Below, in pieces: positions 41,717 through 50,407 of a DNA stretch of 64,000 bases. Location of the stretch: the NCBI GenBank assembly GCA_964420975.1, contig CAYQVH010000016.1, forward strand, positions 19,088 to 83,087, read 5' to 3'. This DNA is from Accumulibacter sp964420975 (GTDB lineage: Bacteria; Pseudomonadota; Gammaproteobacteria; Burkholderiales; Rhodocyclaceae). A program made the translations under genes and the position numbers. The notes beneath the pieces are model-generated. The model worked only from the letters and a program-made list of their open reading frames with translations. It made no database searches and was not told where the DNA came from. Numbering within the stretch: the first letter of the stretch is position 1; each line of letters starts with the position of its first letter.

Positions 41717-42211
41717 ATGAGCTTCAAGACACCCGACCTGCTCGACGGACACGAGGACCGTGTGCGCGCGGGACGCCTTCGTGTTGTCGCGCCGATCTTC
41801 CGACGCTTCGGCGGAAGGTCGGCGTTCAGTGGTCAGATGGTCACGCTGAAGCTGTTCGAGGACAACTCCCTGGTGCGCGAAGTGTTGGCCGAGAGTGGCG
41901 AGGGCAAGGTGCTGGTGATCGATGGCGGGGGATCCTTGCGTTGCGCGCTGGTGGGCGACCAGCTTGCGCTGTTGGCGCAACACAACCGTTGGCAGGGACT
42001 CGTCGTTTATGGATGTATTCGCGATTCGGAAGACCTCGCGGCGATCGATGTCGGCGTTCATGCGCTGAACACGCATCCCTTAAAAAGCGTAAAAAGGGGA
42101 GTCGGCGAGCGAGATGTGGCGGTGAGCTTTGGAGGGGTGACGTTCAAACCAGGGGAGTGGGTATATGTCGATGGCGATGGCATCATCGTCAGTGATCAGG
42201 TGTTGACCTGA
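41717..42211 (+). CDS. RraA-like protein (RNase E regulator / HMG aldolase fold)
   Basis: A 164-residue RraA/MenG-like trimeric protein. Typical segments are TPDLLDGHEDRVRAG, FGGRSAFSGQMVTLK, GEGKVLVIDGGGS and YGCIRDSEDL. The family includes RraA, which inhibits RNase E in E. coli, and class II 4-hydroxy-4-methyl-2-oxoglutarate/oxaloacetate aldolases; the residues seen do not separate these. ATG 41717 follows CCAGGAAACG, 43 bp after clpA. It is followed by the ankyrin gene. Confidence 0.9.
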   Translation: MSFKTPDLLDGHEDRVRAGRLRVVAPIFRRFGGRSAFSGQMVTLKLFEDNSLVREVLAESGEGKVLVIDGGGSLRCALVGDQLALLAQHNRWQGLVVYGCIRDSEDLAAIDVGVHALNTHPLKSVKRGVGERDVAVSFGGVTFKPGEWVYVDGDGIIVSDQVLT

Positions 42212-42285
42212 GTCCCCTCGGTAGGAGTATCGGCTATCTCTGCCTAGCGTAAGCCGACGCTTGAGGGTTTCCCGATCGGAGAACG

Positions 42286-42801
42286 ATGGTGGTAAGCACT
42301 GCACTTGACCTTCTGAAAGCAATTCGCAGCGGCCGGCTGCAAGAAGTCCGGGACGTCCTTGACGCGGGGACTCCCGCCGAACTCGACGACGGTCGTGGTG
42401 ACCCTGGCTTGCCGCTGGGTGTCGCCTGTTTCATGGGGTTCGTCGATATCGTACGCGAACTCGTCAGTCGCGGCGCCAAGGTCAACCTGGCCGACAACTC
42501 GCAACCGACGTCGCCTTTGTCAATGGCCGTTCGGGGACACCGAAATGAGGTGGTCAAGGTCTTGATCGAGTTTGGCGCAGTCATTCCGTCTGGTATGCGC
42601 ACCGGTCTGACCGATCAGGAAATCATGCTTGCTCGCTGGCGGGGTCGGCAATACACAGCGTCCGCACCGTCGCAGTCGGTGGTCGCCGATCCCGCTGCTC
42701 CGGAGTTCGAGGAGATCGAAATGATTCGCTGTTACGGCACCGACACTGCCGTCCTCGACGCCGACATGATTCGTGCCGCGCGTGACATGGACAAGAAGTA
42801 G
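42286..42801 (+). CDS. Ankyrin repeat protein
   Basis: A 171-residue cytoplasmic protein with no signal peptide. Residues 5-105 hold about three ankyrin repeats (AIRSGRLQEVRDVLDAGTP, LGVACFMGFVDIVRELVSRGAKVNLAD, SMAVRGHRNEVVKVLIEFGAVI). The remainder is a charged tail with no recognised domain. The sequence CGGAGAACG precedes ATG 42286. Ankyrin repeats bind proteins; the partner is unknown. It lies 74 bp after the rraA-like gene and converges with the holin-endolysin gene. Confidence 0.85.
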   Translation: MVVSTALDLLKAIRSGRLQEVRDVLDAGTPAELDDGRGDPGLPLGVACFMGFVDIVRELVSRGAKVNLADNSQPTSPLSMAVRGHRNEVVKVLIEFGAVIPSGMRTGLTDQEIMLARWRGRQYTASAPSQSVVADPAAPEFEEIEMIRCYGTDTAVLDADMIRAARDMDKK

Positions 42802-42802
42802 G

Positions 42803-42822
42803 CCAGCCCCGACAGAGGCTGG
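42803..42822. terminator. Hairpin between convergent ankyrin and endolysin genes
   Basis: CCAGCC (42803-42808) and GGCTGG (42817-42822) form a 6-bp stem with an 8-nt loop just after the ankyrin stop. There is only a short TT tail. It is a possible bidirectional terminator. Confidence 0.35.
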
Positions 42823-42845
42823 TTGATCGTCCGGCCGTACAGGCC

Positions 42846-44078
42846 TTAGCAGGCCATTGCCCGCGCGACGGTACTGACATGGCGCGTGCGGTTGGTCCAG
42901 CCGTTACCAAACGCATCGAAGTTGTCGAGCGAGCGGTAGTAAGCCAGTCGCTCGTCGGCTAACTCGCCAATCAGGTCCAGGGGGTTGGCTGCGCATACTG
43001 CGGCCAACGTTTTCGGCCCAACCGAGCCATCGTCGATCACGCCGGTGACCCGTTGCAGCAGTTTGACGGAGCGGCGGGGGCCGGCATTGACGCCGAAGTC
43101 GAAGACCATTAGGTCGACTCCATTTGGCAGATCGCCGCAGCGCATTGGCAGCCAGTAATTGGCGCGGTAGATCTCGGCCGCTTCTCGACGCGTCAGAGTC
43201 TTCAGCTCGGCGAGCAGCTTTTCTTTTCCGCCGGGGTCGAGGTCGTCGTAAGCCAAGCCTTGCCACTCTGCCAGGGTGCGGAGGGTAATTCCCAGGTTGG
43301 TGGCGCCCCCGCGGTCGCGTGGATGGTCGCTGAAACCGCCTTCGTTCTCGAGCACGACCGCCAGGCACTGGTCGAACTTGGCGTCGGCGGTCGGCGTTGC
43401 GGTAGCCTGCTGCGGCGTCACGTTCTTGGTGCTCGCGCTGGCGACGGCGGCGACTGCCTGCACCGCGCGCTCGGTACGATCGACGGTGGACGCCGTCAGA
43501 CTCAGCGCGGCTTCCTGCAAGGTACGGTTGGTCGTGTCTTTCTCGCGCGACCCTTGTGACGATCCTAGCCAGAAGTTCACCACCGTCGCAAACGCTGCCG
43601 CCAGCGCGCCAACGGTGATGTTGATGACATTGGCGACCGTCGTGTTGGTCGACAGATCGGTCTTGATGAGTACGATCAGAAAGATGAAAAAGCCGGCCGT
43701 GACGATCGCCGACACCAGTGGTGCGCCCCAGGCGATGGCGCTGCCGGTTTTCGCCAGATCGACCATCGTTTGGCGTGCCCCCTGAGTGTTCTCGAGTGCT
43801 TTCTGCAACGCGGCCAGTTCGGCCTGACGCTTCTGTTCGGCGGCGAGGTCCGTCGCTTTTTGCGCTTCGAGAGCTATTTCCGCCAGCCGGATTCGCAACT
43901 GCGCGGTCAGCGCCGGGTCGGCGGTAAGTTTGCCCTGCGCTTCGGCGGGGTCGGTAGTCCCCGTCACTTCCTGAACCACATTGGCGACAGTGGTCGCGAC
44001 TGCGCCGGCCTTGTCGCCGGCAATCAGCTTGATGAGCTCGGGGACGACGGACAGCGCCAGGGGCAGTAGTGGCAGCAT
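42846..44078 (-). CDS. Holin-like domain fused to GH108 endolysin
   Basis: A 410-residue protein with two parts. Residues 1-185 resemble the three-helix holin family of phages and gene-transfer agents: a soluble N-terminal part with DPAEAQGKLTADPALTAQ, a coiled coil (65-105), then membrane helices at about 117-138 and 151-171 followed by GSSQGSREKD. After a linker (185-232), residues 235-405 form a GH108 peptidoglycan hydrolase with catalytic Glu246 in ENEGGFSDHPRDRGGATN and a C-terminal peptidoglycan-binding segment. ATG 44078 follows GGAGGAACC. No phage genes surround it. Holin and endolysin are normally separate genes. Confidence 0.85.
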   Translation of the reverse strand: MLPLLPLALSVVPELIKLIAGDKAGAVATTVANVVQEVTGTTDPAEAQGKLTADPALTAQLRIRLAEIALEAQKATDLAAEQKRQAELAALQKALENTQGARQTMVDLAKTGSAIAWGAPLVSAIVTAGFFIFLIVLIKTDLSTNTTVANVINITVGALAAAFATVVNFWLGSSQGSREKDTTNRTLQEAALSLTASTVDRTERAVQAVAAVASASTKNVTPQQATATPTADAKFDQCLAVVLENEGGFSDHPRDRGGATNLGITLRTLAEWQGLAYDDLDPGGKEKLLAELKTLTRREAAEIYRANYWLPMRCGDLPNGVDLMVFDFGVNAGPRRSVKLLQRVTGVIDDGSVGPKTLAAVCAANPLDLIGELADERLAYYRSLDNFDAFGNGWTNRTRHVSTVARAMAC

Positions 44079-44130
44079 GGCGGTTCCTCCAGTCGCGTTC
44101 AGCAACACGGTGTCGGGCAATGTCGAAGCC

Positions 44131-44160
44131 AGTATAGGTCGCCGTTTGACGCCGCGTCAA
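44131..44160 (-). promoter_or_regulatory. Promoter of the holin-endolysin gene, with overlapping inverted repeat
   Basis: Minus-strand TTGACG (44155-44160), an 18-bp spacer and TATACT (44131-44136) in ACCTATACTGGC. The -35 is one arm of a perfect inverted repeat, TTGACG-CCG-CGTCAA, at 44146-44160, which could be an operator. The rest of the intergenic region (44161-44276) shows nothing recognisable. Confidence 0.6.
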
Positions 44161-44276
44161 TCGGCGTTCTGATCGGGGTTCCGGCGCCGAGGGCCGAGAA
44201 TCCCGATCATGCTCGGTCCTGTGGCGGGTTGCTGGCGGCTACTTCTGGCGGCGTAGCTCCGCCAAGGCCGTGCGCG

Positions 44277-46292
44277 CTACTTCAGAATCTTCAACAGGTT
44301 GGAGAAGTCGTCGGTCCACACCTTGAATCCGGGCAACGGATCGAGCGTTTGCGCCGTCGTCAGCTCTTTGCGTAGCGGTTCGGCCCGGTCGGGGTTGACG
44401 ACCAGAGTCCAGATCGAGTGTCGGCAGAAGCGATCGCCGTTTTCCGGGTCAAGATCGACGATGAGTGCCTTCTTGTCCAGTTCGCGCGCCGCTCCGGCAA
44501 TCACCGGGCGCAGGTCGAGGTAGCGGTTGGTGATGTGGATGGCCAGGACGCCGTCCGGTTTCAGGTGCTTCAGGTAGGCGCGCATCGCCTCCAGAGTCAG
44601 CAGGTGGGTGGGAATCGAATCTCCGGAGAAGGCGTCGATGGCGAGAAGATCGTAGTTTTGCGGGGGCTCGCGTTCGAGGACCAGCCGGCCATCGCCGAGT
44701 ACCGGAGTAATCGCTGCGGCGCTCTCGGCGAGGTAGCTGAAATCCTCTCGCGCCAGGTCGAGCACCTGCTCGTTGATCTCATACAGGCGCATTTCGTCGC
44801 CCGGTCTGCCGTAAGTGGCCAGGGTCCCGGTGCCGAGGCCGAGGACGCCCATTTTTAAGTGTCCGCGAGCGGCAAGGCTGCGGATCGTCAGCCCGATACC
44901 CGATTGTTCGCAATAGTAGGCCGTGGCTTGCCGCCGGAACGCCGGGGCAAGAAACTGCTCGCCATGGTTGATGCGGCCATGGTAGATCGCCCGGCGGACG
45001 CCCAACTCGCCGAAGTCTGAGTCGGCAACGCGCAACTGGCCGTAGAAGTTGCGCAGGACACGACGATAGTCGATTACTTGGTCGACGGCGATGCTGGCGA
45101 GCCGGAAACCGTAGGCGGCGAGAGCGAGCAAGAGCAACCAGCGCCAGCGCCCGTCGAGTTCGCGCCAGAGAATGATCAGCACCAGCGCCGCACAAAGAAA
45201 TAGGCCGATGGGTAGCTCGAAATAGGCGTTGAAGACGGCGGGCGCCAGAAGGCCGACGAATGATCCACCGAGCGCGCCGCCGATCGACAGCATCAGATAG
45301 AACAAGGTCAAATGACGGACCGGCGGCCGGCGTCTGACCAGCTCGCCGTGACAGACCATGCAGAAGACGAAGAGCGCCAGCGACATCAGCGTCACCAGCG
45401 CCGGAATGGGCATGCTGCCGCCGTCGACCACCCGGTCGAGGGCGAGAAAAGCGAGTGGCAGCGCGCAGAGAAAACCCGGCCGGTAGTAATAGCGCGGGGC
45501 GTCGAAGCAGAGGATGAAGCTGAGAAGGTAGATACTGAGTGGCAGCACCCAGAGGAAAGGTACTGGCGCAACGTCTTGCGTCAGGTGCCGGGTGATCGCC
45601 AGCAGCAGGATCGACGCGGTCATTGCCAGCCCGATCCAGAGCAGGCACTCGCGCAACGGTGGGCGCGCCGGAGAAGTCGTTTCGCGCGTCGTTTGCTCGC
45701 GTTCGCGCGCCACGCCCTGCCACGACTGCCACGCACTGGCGAGACACGCGGCGACAAAGAAGACGTAGCCAACCGACCACACCAGTGCCTGGTGGCGCAC
45801 CGACAGGTAGGGTTCGACGAGTACCGGATAGCTCAGCAGCGCGAGCATCGACGCCAGATTCGACAGCGCGTACAGGCGATAAGGAACCAGACTGTTGAAC
45901 GTGCGTGCGTACCAGGCCTGCATCAACGGTCCGGTGGTCGACAACAGCAAGTAAGGCATGCCGACGGCTGCAGCGAGGACGAGCAGCACGTTCCAGGTGG
46001 GATTGTCGAACAGCGAGGTCAGCAGGGACGGGTTGGCGCTGACCGGAAGCGTTGCCAGGCTGAGAACCAGCAGCGCGCTGTGGACAAGATTCTGCCGGCG
46101 GGGCGCCAAAAGCTCGTGCAGCAGGTGGACGTAGAGGTAGCCGACCAGCAGTTCCGCCTGAAAGAAGACCAGGCAGACGCTCCAGACGGACGACGAACCG
46201 CCGAACCAGGGCAGGATGATCTTGGCGATGATCGGCTGAATCTGGAAGAGAAGGAAGGCTGACAGAAAGACGGTGACGGCGAAGCTGAGCAT
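44277..46292 (-). CDS. Fused polytopic membrane / spermidine synthase-like protein
   Basis: A 671-residue inner-membrane protein. The N-terminal 400 residues hold about ten to twelve membrane helices of MFS-like type (FLSAFLLFQIQPIIAKIILPWFGG at the start is typical). The C-terminal 230 residues are a spermidine synthase-type methyltransferase fold with GLGTGTLA near residue 484, RLYEIN and LLAIDAFSGDSIPTHLLT. Such fusions are widespread in proteobacteria and none has a proven reaction; genuine polyamine synthesis is unlikely to be assumed. It follows the MscS gene on the same strand after a possible terminator. Confidence 0.87.
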   Translation of the reverse strand: MLSFAVTVFLSAFLLFQIQPIIAKIILPWFGGSSSVWSVCLVFFQAELLVGYLYVHLLHELLAPRRQNLVHSALLVLSLATLPVSANPSLLTSLFDNPTWNVLLVLAAAVGMPYLLLSTTGPLMQAWYARTFNSLVPYRLYALSNLASMLALLSYPVLVEPYLSVRHQALVWSVGYVFFVAACLASAWQSWQGVAREREQTTRETTSPARPPLRECLLWIGLAMTASILLLAITRHLTQDVAPVPFLWVLPLSIYLLSFILCFDAPRYYYRPGFLCALPLAFLALDRVVDGGSMPIPALVTLMSLALFVFCMVCHGELVRRRPPVRHLTLFYLMLSIGGALGGSFVGLLAPAVFNAYFELPIGLFLCAALVLIILWRELDGRWRWLLLLALAAYGFRLASIAVDQVIDYRRVLRNFYGQLRVADSDFGELGVRRAIYHGRINHGEQFLAPAFRRQATAYYCEQSGIGLTIRSLAARGHLKMGVLGLGTGTLATYGRPGDEMRLYEINEQVLDLAREDFSYLAESAAAITPVLGDGRLVLEREPPQNYDLLAIDAFSGDSIPTHLLTLEAMRAYLKHLKPDGVLAIHITNRYLDLRPVIAGAARELDKKALIVDLDPENGDRFCRHSIWTLVVNPDRAEPLRKELTTAQTLDPLPGFKVWTDDFSNLLKILK

Positions 46293-46308
46293 CGGGAGAT
46301 CCTGGAAG

Positions 46309-46339
46309 AAGGGGCGGCAGGCGTCTTTCCACGCCCCTT
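46309..46339 (-). terminator. Inverted repeat between mscS and the fused membrane protein gene
   Basis: AAGGGGCG (46309-46316) and CGCCCCTT (46332-46339) form an 8-bp stem with a 15-nt loop. Read on the minus strand it is followed by TTCTTCC, a weak T-rich tail. It could partly end mscS transcription. Confidence 0.4.
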
Positions 46340-46353
46340 TTCAGCGCGCGGCA

Positions 46354-47970
46354 CTAGCCCGGAGGGTCGGGAGTCGCGGGGGGTGGGCGCCAGTTGTCGG
46401 GCGGAACGACGACGTTGTTCCGCGGTTGAAGGACGAAATGCGGCGACATGATCTGCACGCCGTAGGTGTTGAACTGGTCCTGAATGTTGGCGTGCAGCGC
46501 CGAGAGCACGGGCACTCGATCGAGCGGCTTGTCCATGTGGGCAAATAGCTCGTACTCGACGTACCAGTCGCCGAGCGACCGCTGGTACACGAACGGGCTT
46601 GGCGTACTGCGCAGGCCGGGCGTCTGTTGCGCAGCGGCGATCAGCAAGGCATGGACCTGCCGCCACGGCGTGTCGTAGCCGATCGTGACCTGGGTTGACA
46701 CGAGTGTGCCGCGCGCACCGGCAAGACGGGAGAAATTCTTGATCGGGTTGCCGACGAGCACGGCGTTCGGGATCGTCACCTCCTCGTTGCGCATGTTGAT
46801 GATCTTGGTTGACAAAGCGCCGACCTCGCTGACGACGCCGACGGTATCTCCCAGGTCCACAAAATCGCCAACCGACAGGGCCCGCGAATAGACCAGCACG
46901 AGGCCGCTCATCAACTGATTGACGATTCCCGCCGAGCCCAGGGTGAGCATGAAGCCGAACATGACCGACAGACCTTTGAAGGCGTCGCTGTCGGACATCG
47001 GGATGAAGGGATAGGCAATCGCGATGCCGAGCCCCCAGACGACGATCGAAACCAGTCGGTGCGTCGCAGTGACCGTTTCCGGATGCAGTCCGGGAACCTG
47101 GACCCTGCCTTCTCGAGCTGCTCGAAAGAAGTTGCCGATCGCGTCGTTGATCGTCTTGGTCAGAAAGAGAATGATCAGCGCCGTCGTTAGCGACGGCATC
47201 GCTTGCACCAGACCGACTCCGATCGTTTCCATCAGGCCGACCAGGAATTCGGTAAGGCGCTCGCCGAGTGGTTCGGTAAGCGGGAACTGGGCGAGAACGA
47301 ACGTCAGCCACAAGTAGCCGACCGTCAACCAGAGGAATCCGGTCAGAAGCTGCGTCACGCGCTGCACCAGCAGCCAGCCGTGGCGGGCCCAGCGCAGGGT
47401 GCCGCGCGAGTTATCGGCGTCGATGAAGTGCTCGAGACGCCCGACGAGCAAGACGCGCGCGCGTCCGATCAACCAGAAGAGCGCCATGGCGACGAGAGTG
47501 GCGACCAGGGAACGGCCAACTCCCTTGATAAGCACAGCCGGTTGCCGTTGCTCGCTGGCTGCCTGTAGAGCGTCCGTCATGCGTTGAGCCGCCCCCGCAG
47601 CGGCTTCTTCGAGCGATTGTTTTTCTTCCGCGTCGAGATCCCCTTCGACGAGGTTGAACAGCATCGTCCGTCCGATGTGCAGGCTGACGCCGCGCTTGTT
47701 GTCGAGAACGAAGGGCGTTTGTTCGATCGGCAGCGTCATCTGACCGGGGGTGAGCCCGTCGATGCGTGTCAAGGCGCGCGCGACGCGTGCTTCGGGCGGC
47801 GCGCCGACGAGTTGCGCGCGCAGCGTGACGATCGGCCGGAAGTGATAGTTCAGGGTTGCTTCGGGATGAGCCTTATCACTCGCCGCCTGCGCCCGCGGCC
47901 AGGCTCCGGCGATCATCAGGCAACAGGCCAGAACCAGGGCGGAATACCGCCTCACCATTGCTGTCATCAT
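46354..47970 (-). CDS. MscS-family mechanosensitive ion channel
   Basis: A 538-residue channel protein. Start ATG 47970 (or 47967/47958) gives a signal peptide ending AQA near residue 32. A periplasmic region of roughly 115 residues precedes four or five membrane helices. The MscS core is clear: GSAGIVNQLMSGLVLVY lining the pore, then the beta domain SVGDFVDLGDTVGVV and TIPNAVLVGNPIKNFS, and a C-terminal domain with a Pro-rich end. It is larger than E. coli MscS (286 residues) but smaller than MscK. It presumably releases solutes on hypo-osmotic shock. It lies 56 bp after tldD on the same strand. Confidence 0.92.
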   Translation of the reverse strand: MMTAMVRRYSALVLACCLMIAGAWPRAQAASDKAHPEATLNYHFRPIVTLRAQLVGAPPEARVARALTRIDGLTPGQMTLPIEQTPFVLDNKRGVSLHIGRTMLFNLVEGDLDAEEKQSLEEAAAGAAQRMTDALQAASEQRQPAVLIKGVGRSLVATLVAMALFWLIGRARVLLVGRLEHFIDADNSRGTLRWARHGWLLVQRVTQLLTGFLWLTVGYLWLTFVLAQFPLTEPLGERLTEFLVGLMETIGVGLVQAMPSLTTALIILFLTKTINDAIGNFFRAAREGRVQVPGLHPETVTATHRLVSIVVWGLGIAIAYPFIPMSDSDAFKGLSVMFGFMLTLGSAGIVNQLMSGLVLVYSRALSVGDFVDLGDTVGVVSEVGALSTKIINMRNEEVTIPNAVLVGNPIKNFSRLAGARGTLVSTQVTIGYDTPWRQVHALLIAAAQQTPGLRSTPSPFVYQRSLGDWYVEYELFAHMDKPLDRVPVLSALHANIQDQFNTYGVQIMSPHFVLQPRNNVVVPPDNWRPPPATPDPPG

Positions 47971-48026
47971 GAATTGCTCGCCTGACCGTGACGCCAGTGC
48001 GGAATTATAGCGGGCTGTGGCTGCCC

Positions 48027-49475
48027 TCAGACCGTGCCGCCAACCGTCAGGCCGTCGATACGAAGCGTCGGCTGTCCGACGCCAACCGGAACGCTCTGGC
48101 CGTCCTTGCCGCAGGTGCCGACGCCGGGGTCGAGGCGCGCGTCGTTGCCGATCATCGATACCAGGTGCATCGTCTCCGGGCCGCTGCCGATCAGCGTCGC
48201 GCCCTTGACCGGTGCGCCGACCCGGCCGTCTTCGATGAGGTACGCTTCGGACATCGAGAAGACGAATTTCCCGTTCGTGATGTCCACCTGTCCGCCACCG
48301 AAGTTCACGGCGTAGAGACCTTTCTTGACCGAGCGGATGATTTCCTCGGGTGTCTTGTCGCCATTTTGCATCGAGGTGTTGGTCATCCGTGGCATGGGCA
48401 GGTAGGCAAACGATTCGCGTCGTCCGTTCCCGGTCGAGGCGACACCCATCAGACGCGCGTTGAGGTGATCCTGGAGATAACCCTTGAGAACACCGTCCTC
48501 GATGAGGACGGTGCATTGGGTTGGGTTGCCTTCGTCGTCGACGTTCAGCGATCCTCTTCGCCCGACGAGCGTACCGTCGTCGACGACGGTGACGCCGCGT
48601 GCGGCGACACGGCTGCCGATCCGTCCGCTGAAGGTCGAGGTCCCCTTGCGGTTGAAATCGCCTTCAAGACCGTGACCCACCGCTTCGTGGAGAAGGATGC
48701 CGGGCCATCCGGAAGCGAGAACGACGGTCATGCGGCCGGCCGGCGCCGGCTGGGCGACGAGATTGGTCACTGCCTGGTGGACGGCCTCGCGCGCGTAGGT
48801 CTGCAGAACCTCGTCGGTGAAGTAGCCATAACCCGTGCGGCCGCCGCCGCCGGCGGAACCTTGCTCGCGCTTGCCGTCGGCTTCGACGATGACCGACAAC
48901 GAAACGCGCACCAGCGGCCGAATGTCGGCGGCGAGACGGCCGTCGCTGCCGGCGATGAGGACCACCTCGTACTCCCCCGCCAGATGCGCCATGACTTGAC
49001 TGACGCGCGGGTCTTCACGGCGTGCCATCGCTTCGAGCTTCTCGAGCAGGCAGACCTTGCTTGCCGCGTCAAGTGAGGCGAGCGGGTCATTTGGCGGATA
49101 GAGCGCGTGCCCGCGGCGTCGCTTCACCGCTGGAACCCGCCGTTCCTGCCCGGCGCTCGCAATGGCGCGTACCGCGGCTGCGGCGTCCGCCAGCGCTACG
49201 GCGCTGATGTCGTCGGAGTAGGCGAGGGCGGCTTTCTCGCCTGCCAGCGCACGCACGCCGACGCCTTCGTCGATGTTGAAACTGCCGCTCTTGACGATCC
49301 CTTCTTCCAGGCTCCAGGCTTCCGAACGGCTGTATTGGAAGTAGAGGTCGGCATAATCGACCTGGTGCGTCATGATCTGACTGAAGACCTTGTCCAGATC
49401 GCCAAGATCGAGACCATACGGGGTGAGCAGCGTCTGGCGCGCCTGGCTGAGGAGGGTGGCAGCTTGTCTATTCAT
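48027..49475 (-). CDS. tldD: TldD metalloprotease subunit
   Basis: Catalytic subunit of the TldD/TldE (PmbA) zinc protease, which processes microcin precursors and degrades unfolded peptides. The 482-residue protein contains the metal motif HEAVGHGLEGD with His263, Glu264 and His268. A later conserved MPRMTNTSM segment and the C-terminal GVGTCGKDGQ are typical. The partner gene pmbA/tldE is not in the window, as is common. It follows the nitrilase gene by 49 bp in the conserved yhdP-nit-tldD order. Confidence 0.96.
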   Translation of the reverse strand: MNRQAATLLSQARQTLLTPYGLDLGDLDKVFSQIMTHQVDYADLYFQYSRSEAWSLEEGIVKSGSFNIDEGVGVRALAGEKAALAYSDDISAVALADAAAAVRAIASAGQERRVPAVKRRRGHALYPPNDPLASLDAASKVCLLEKLEAMARREDPRVSQVMAHLAGEYEVVLIAGSDGRLAADIRPLVRVSLSVIVEADGKREQGSAGGGGRTGYGYFTDEVLQTYAREAVHQAVTNLVAQPAPAGRMTVVLASGWPGILLHEAVGHGLEGDFNRKGTSTFSGRIGSRVAARGVTVVDDGTLVGRRGSLNVDDEGNPTQCTVLIEDGVLKGYLQDHLNARLMGVASTGNGRRESFAYLPMPRMTNTSMQNGDKTPEEIIRSVKKGLYAVNFGGGQVDITNGKFVFSMSEAYLIEDGRVGAPVKGATLIGSGPETMHLVSMIGNDARLDPGVGTCGKDGQSVPVGVGQPTLRIDGLTVGGTV

Positions 49476-49524
49476 GGACCATCCGTACTGACTGCAGTGG
49501 GCCGTCGGTAAGTCGGCGCCTGCT

Positions 49525-50373
49525 TCACATCACGCGGTGGGACAACGCCGGCAAACTGGCGCGTACCTCGATAAGGCGAGACTGCAGAAGATCGCCGACG
49601 ACGATTCCCGGTCCTTTCATCTTGCGATCGAGAATCTCTCCCCAAGGATCGATCAGCAGGCTGTTGCCGTGCGTTTCGCGGCCGTTTTCATGCCGTCCGC
49701 CTTGCGCCGCAGCCACCACGTAACACTGGTTCTCGATCGCGCGCGCGCGCAGCAGAATTTCCCAGTGCGCGCGACCGGTGGTTTCGGTAAACGCGGACGG
49801 CACGACCAACAACGCTGTGACCGCCAGCGCTCGATAAAGCTCCGGAAACCTGAGATCGTAACAGATCGACAGGCCGACCCGGCCGAACGGTGTGGCAAAC
49901 GTCACCGGCTGTCGGCCGGGTTCAATCGTCGCGCTTTCGTCGTAGTTCTCGCTTCCCTGGCGAAAGCCGAAGAGGTGAATCTTGTCGTAACGCGCTATCC
50001 GCTGCCCCAATGGGTCGAAGACCAGCGTCGAATTGAGTACCTTGCCGGACTGCTCGCTCCACATCGGCAGGGATCCGCCGATCAGCCAGATGCCGTGCGC
50101 GCGTGCGCGGTCGGCGAGGAACGCCTGAATCGGACCGCTGCCTTCGCGTTCCCGGAGGCTAACCTTCTCCTCGTCGCTGAACCCCATGATCGGAAAGTAC
50201 TCCGGGAGGGTGACCAACTCCGCCCCTTGGGCGACGGCCTCGGCGATTAGCGCGGCGGCGGCGCGCAGGTTGTCGTCAAGGCGTGGCGTCGACACCATCT
50301 GGACGGCTGCGACGCGCAGTCGATCGGTCGGTTGCCGGGTGTCAGCTGACAGTTCTTCGCGTGTCGTGTTCAT
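49525..50373 (-). CDS. Carbon-nitrogen hydrolase (nitrilase superfamily, Nit-like)
   Basis: A 282-residue amidase with the Glu58-Lys131-Cys171 triad in LPEYFP, RYDKIHLFGF and LSICYDLRFPE. The sequence resembles Nit1/YbeM-type deaminated glutathione amidases, but the substrate is inferred only. The start ATG 50373 follows TTGGAGCAC; about 18 residues precede the conserved RVAAVQM, so translation could begin later. It sits between yhdP and tldD and is likely in one transcript with them. Confidence 0.9.
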   Translation of the reverse strand: MNTTREELSADTRQPTDRLRVAAVQMVSTPRLDDNLRAAAALIAEAVAQGAELVTLPEYFPIMGFSDEEKVSLREREGSGPIQAFLADRARAHGIWLIGGSLPMWSEQSGKVLNSTLVFDPLGQRIARYDKIHLFGFRQGSENYDESATIEPGRQPVTFATPFGRVGLSICYDLRFPELYRALAVTALLVVPSAFTETTGRAHWEILLRARAIENQCYVVAAAQGGRHENGRETHGNSLLIDPWGEILDRKMKGPGIVVGDLLQSRLIEVRASLPALSHRVM

Positions 50374-50407
50374 GGTGTGCTCCAAGGAAGGCGCCGGGAC
50401 GAAAAGG

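Noticed and set aside
42286..44078. Ankyrin and holin-endolysin genes as a prophage remnant
   Set aside because: No integrase, capsid, tail or attachment-site repeats are visible, and the flanking genes are ordinary core genes.
44277..46292. Genuine spermidine synthase
   Set aside because: The synthase-like domain is fused to a polytopic membrane half, as in many uncharacterised proteins, so the polyamine reaction is not supported.
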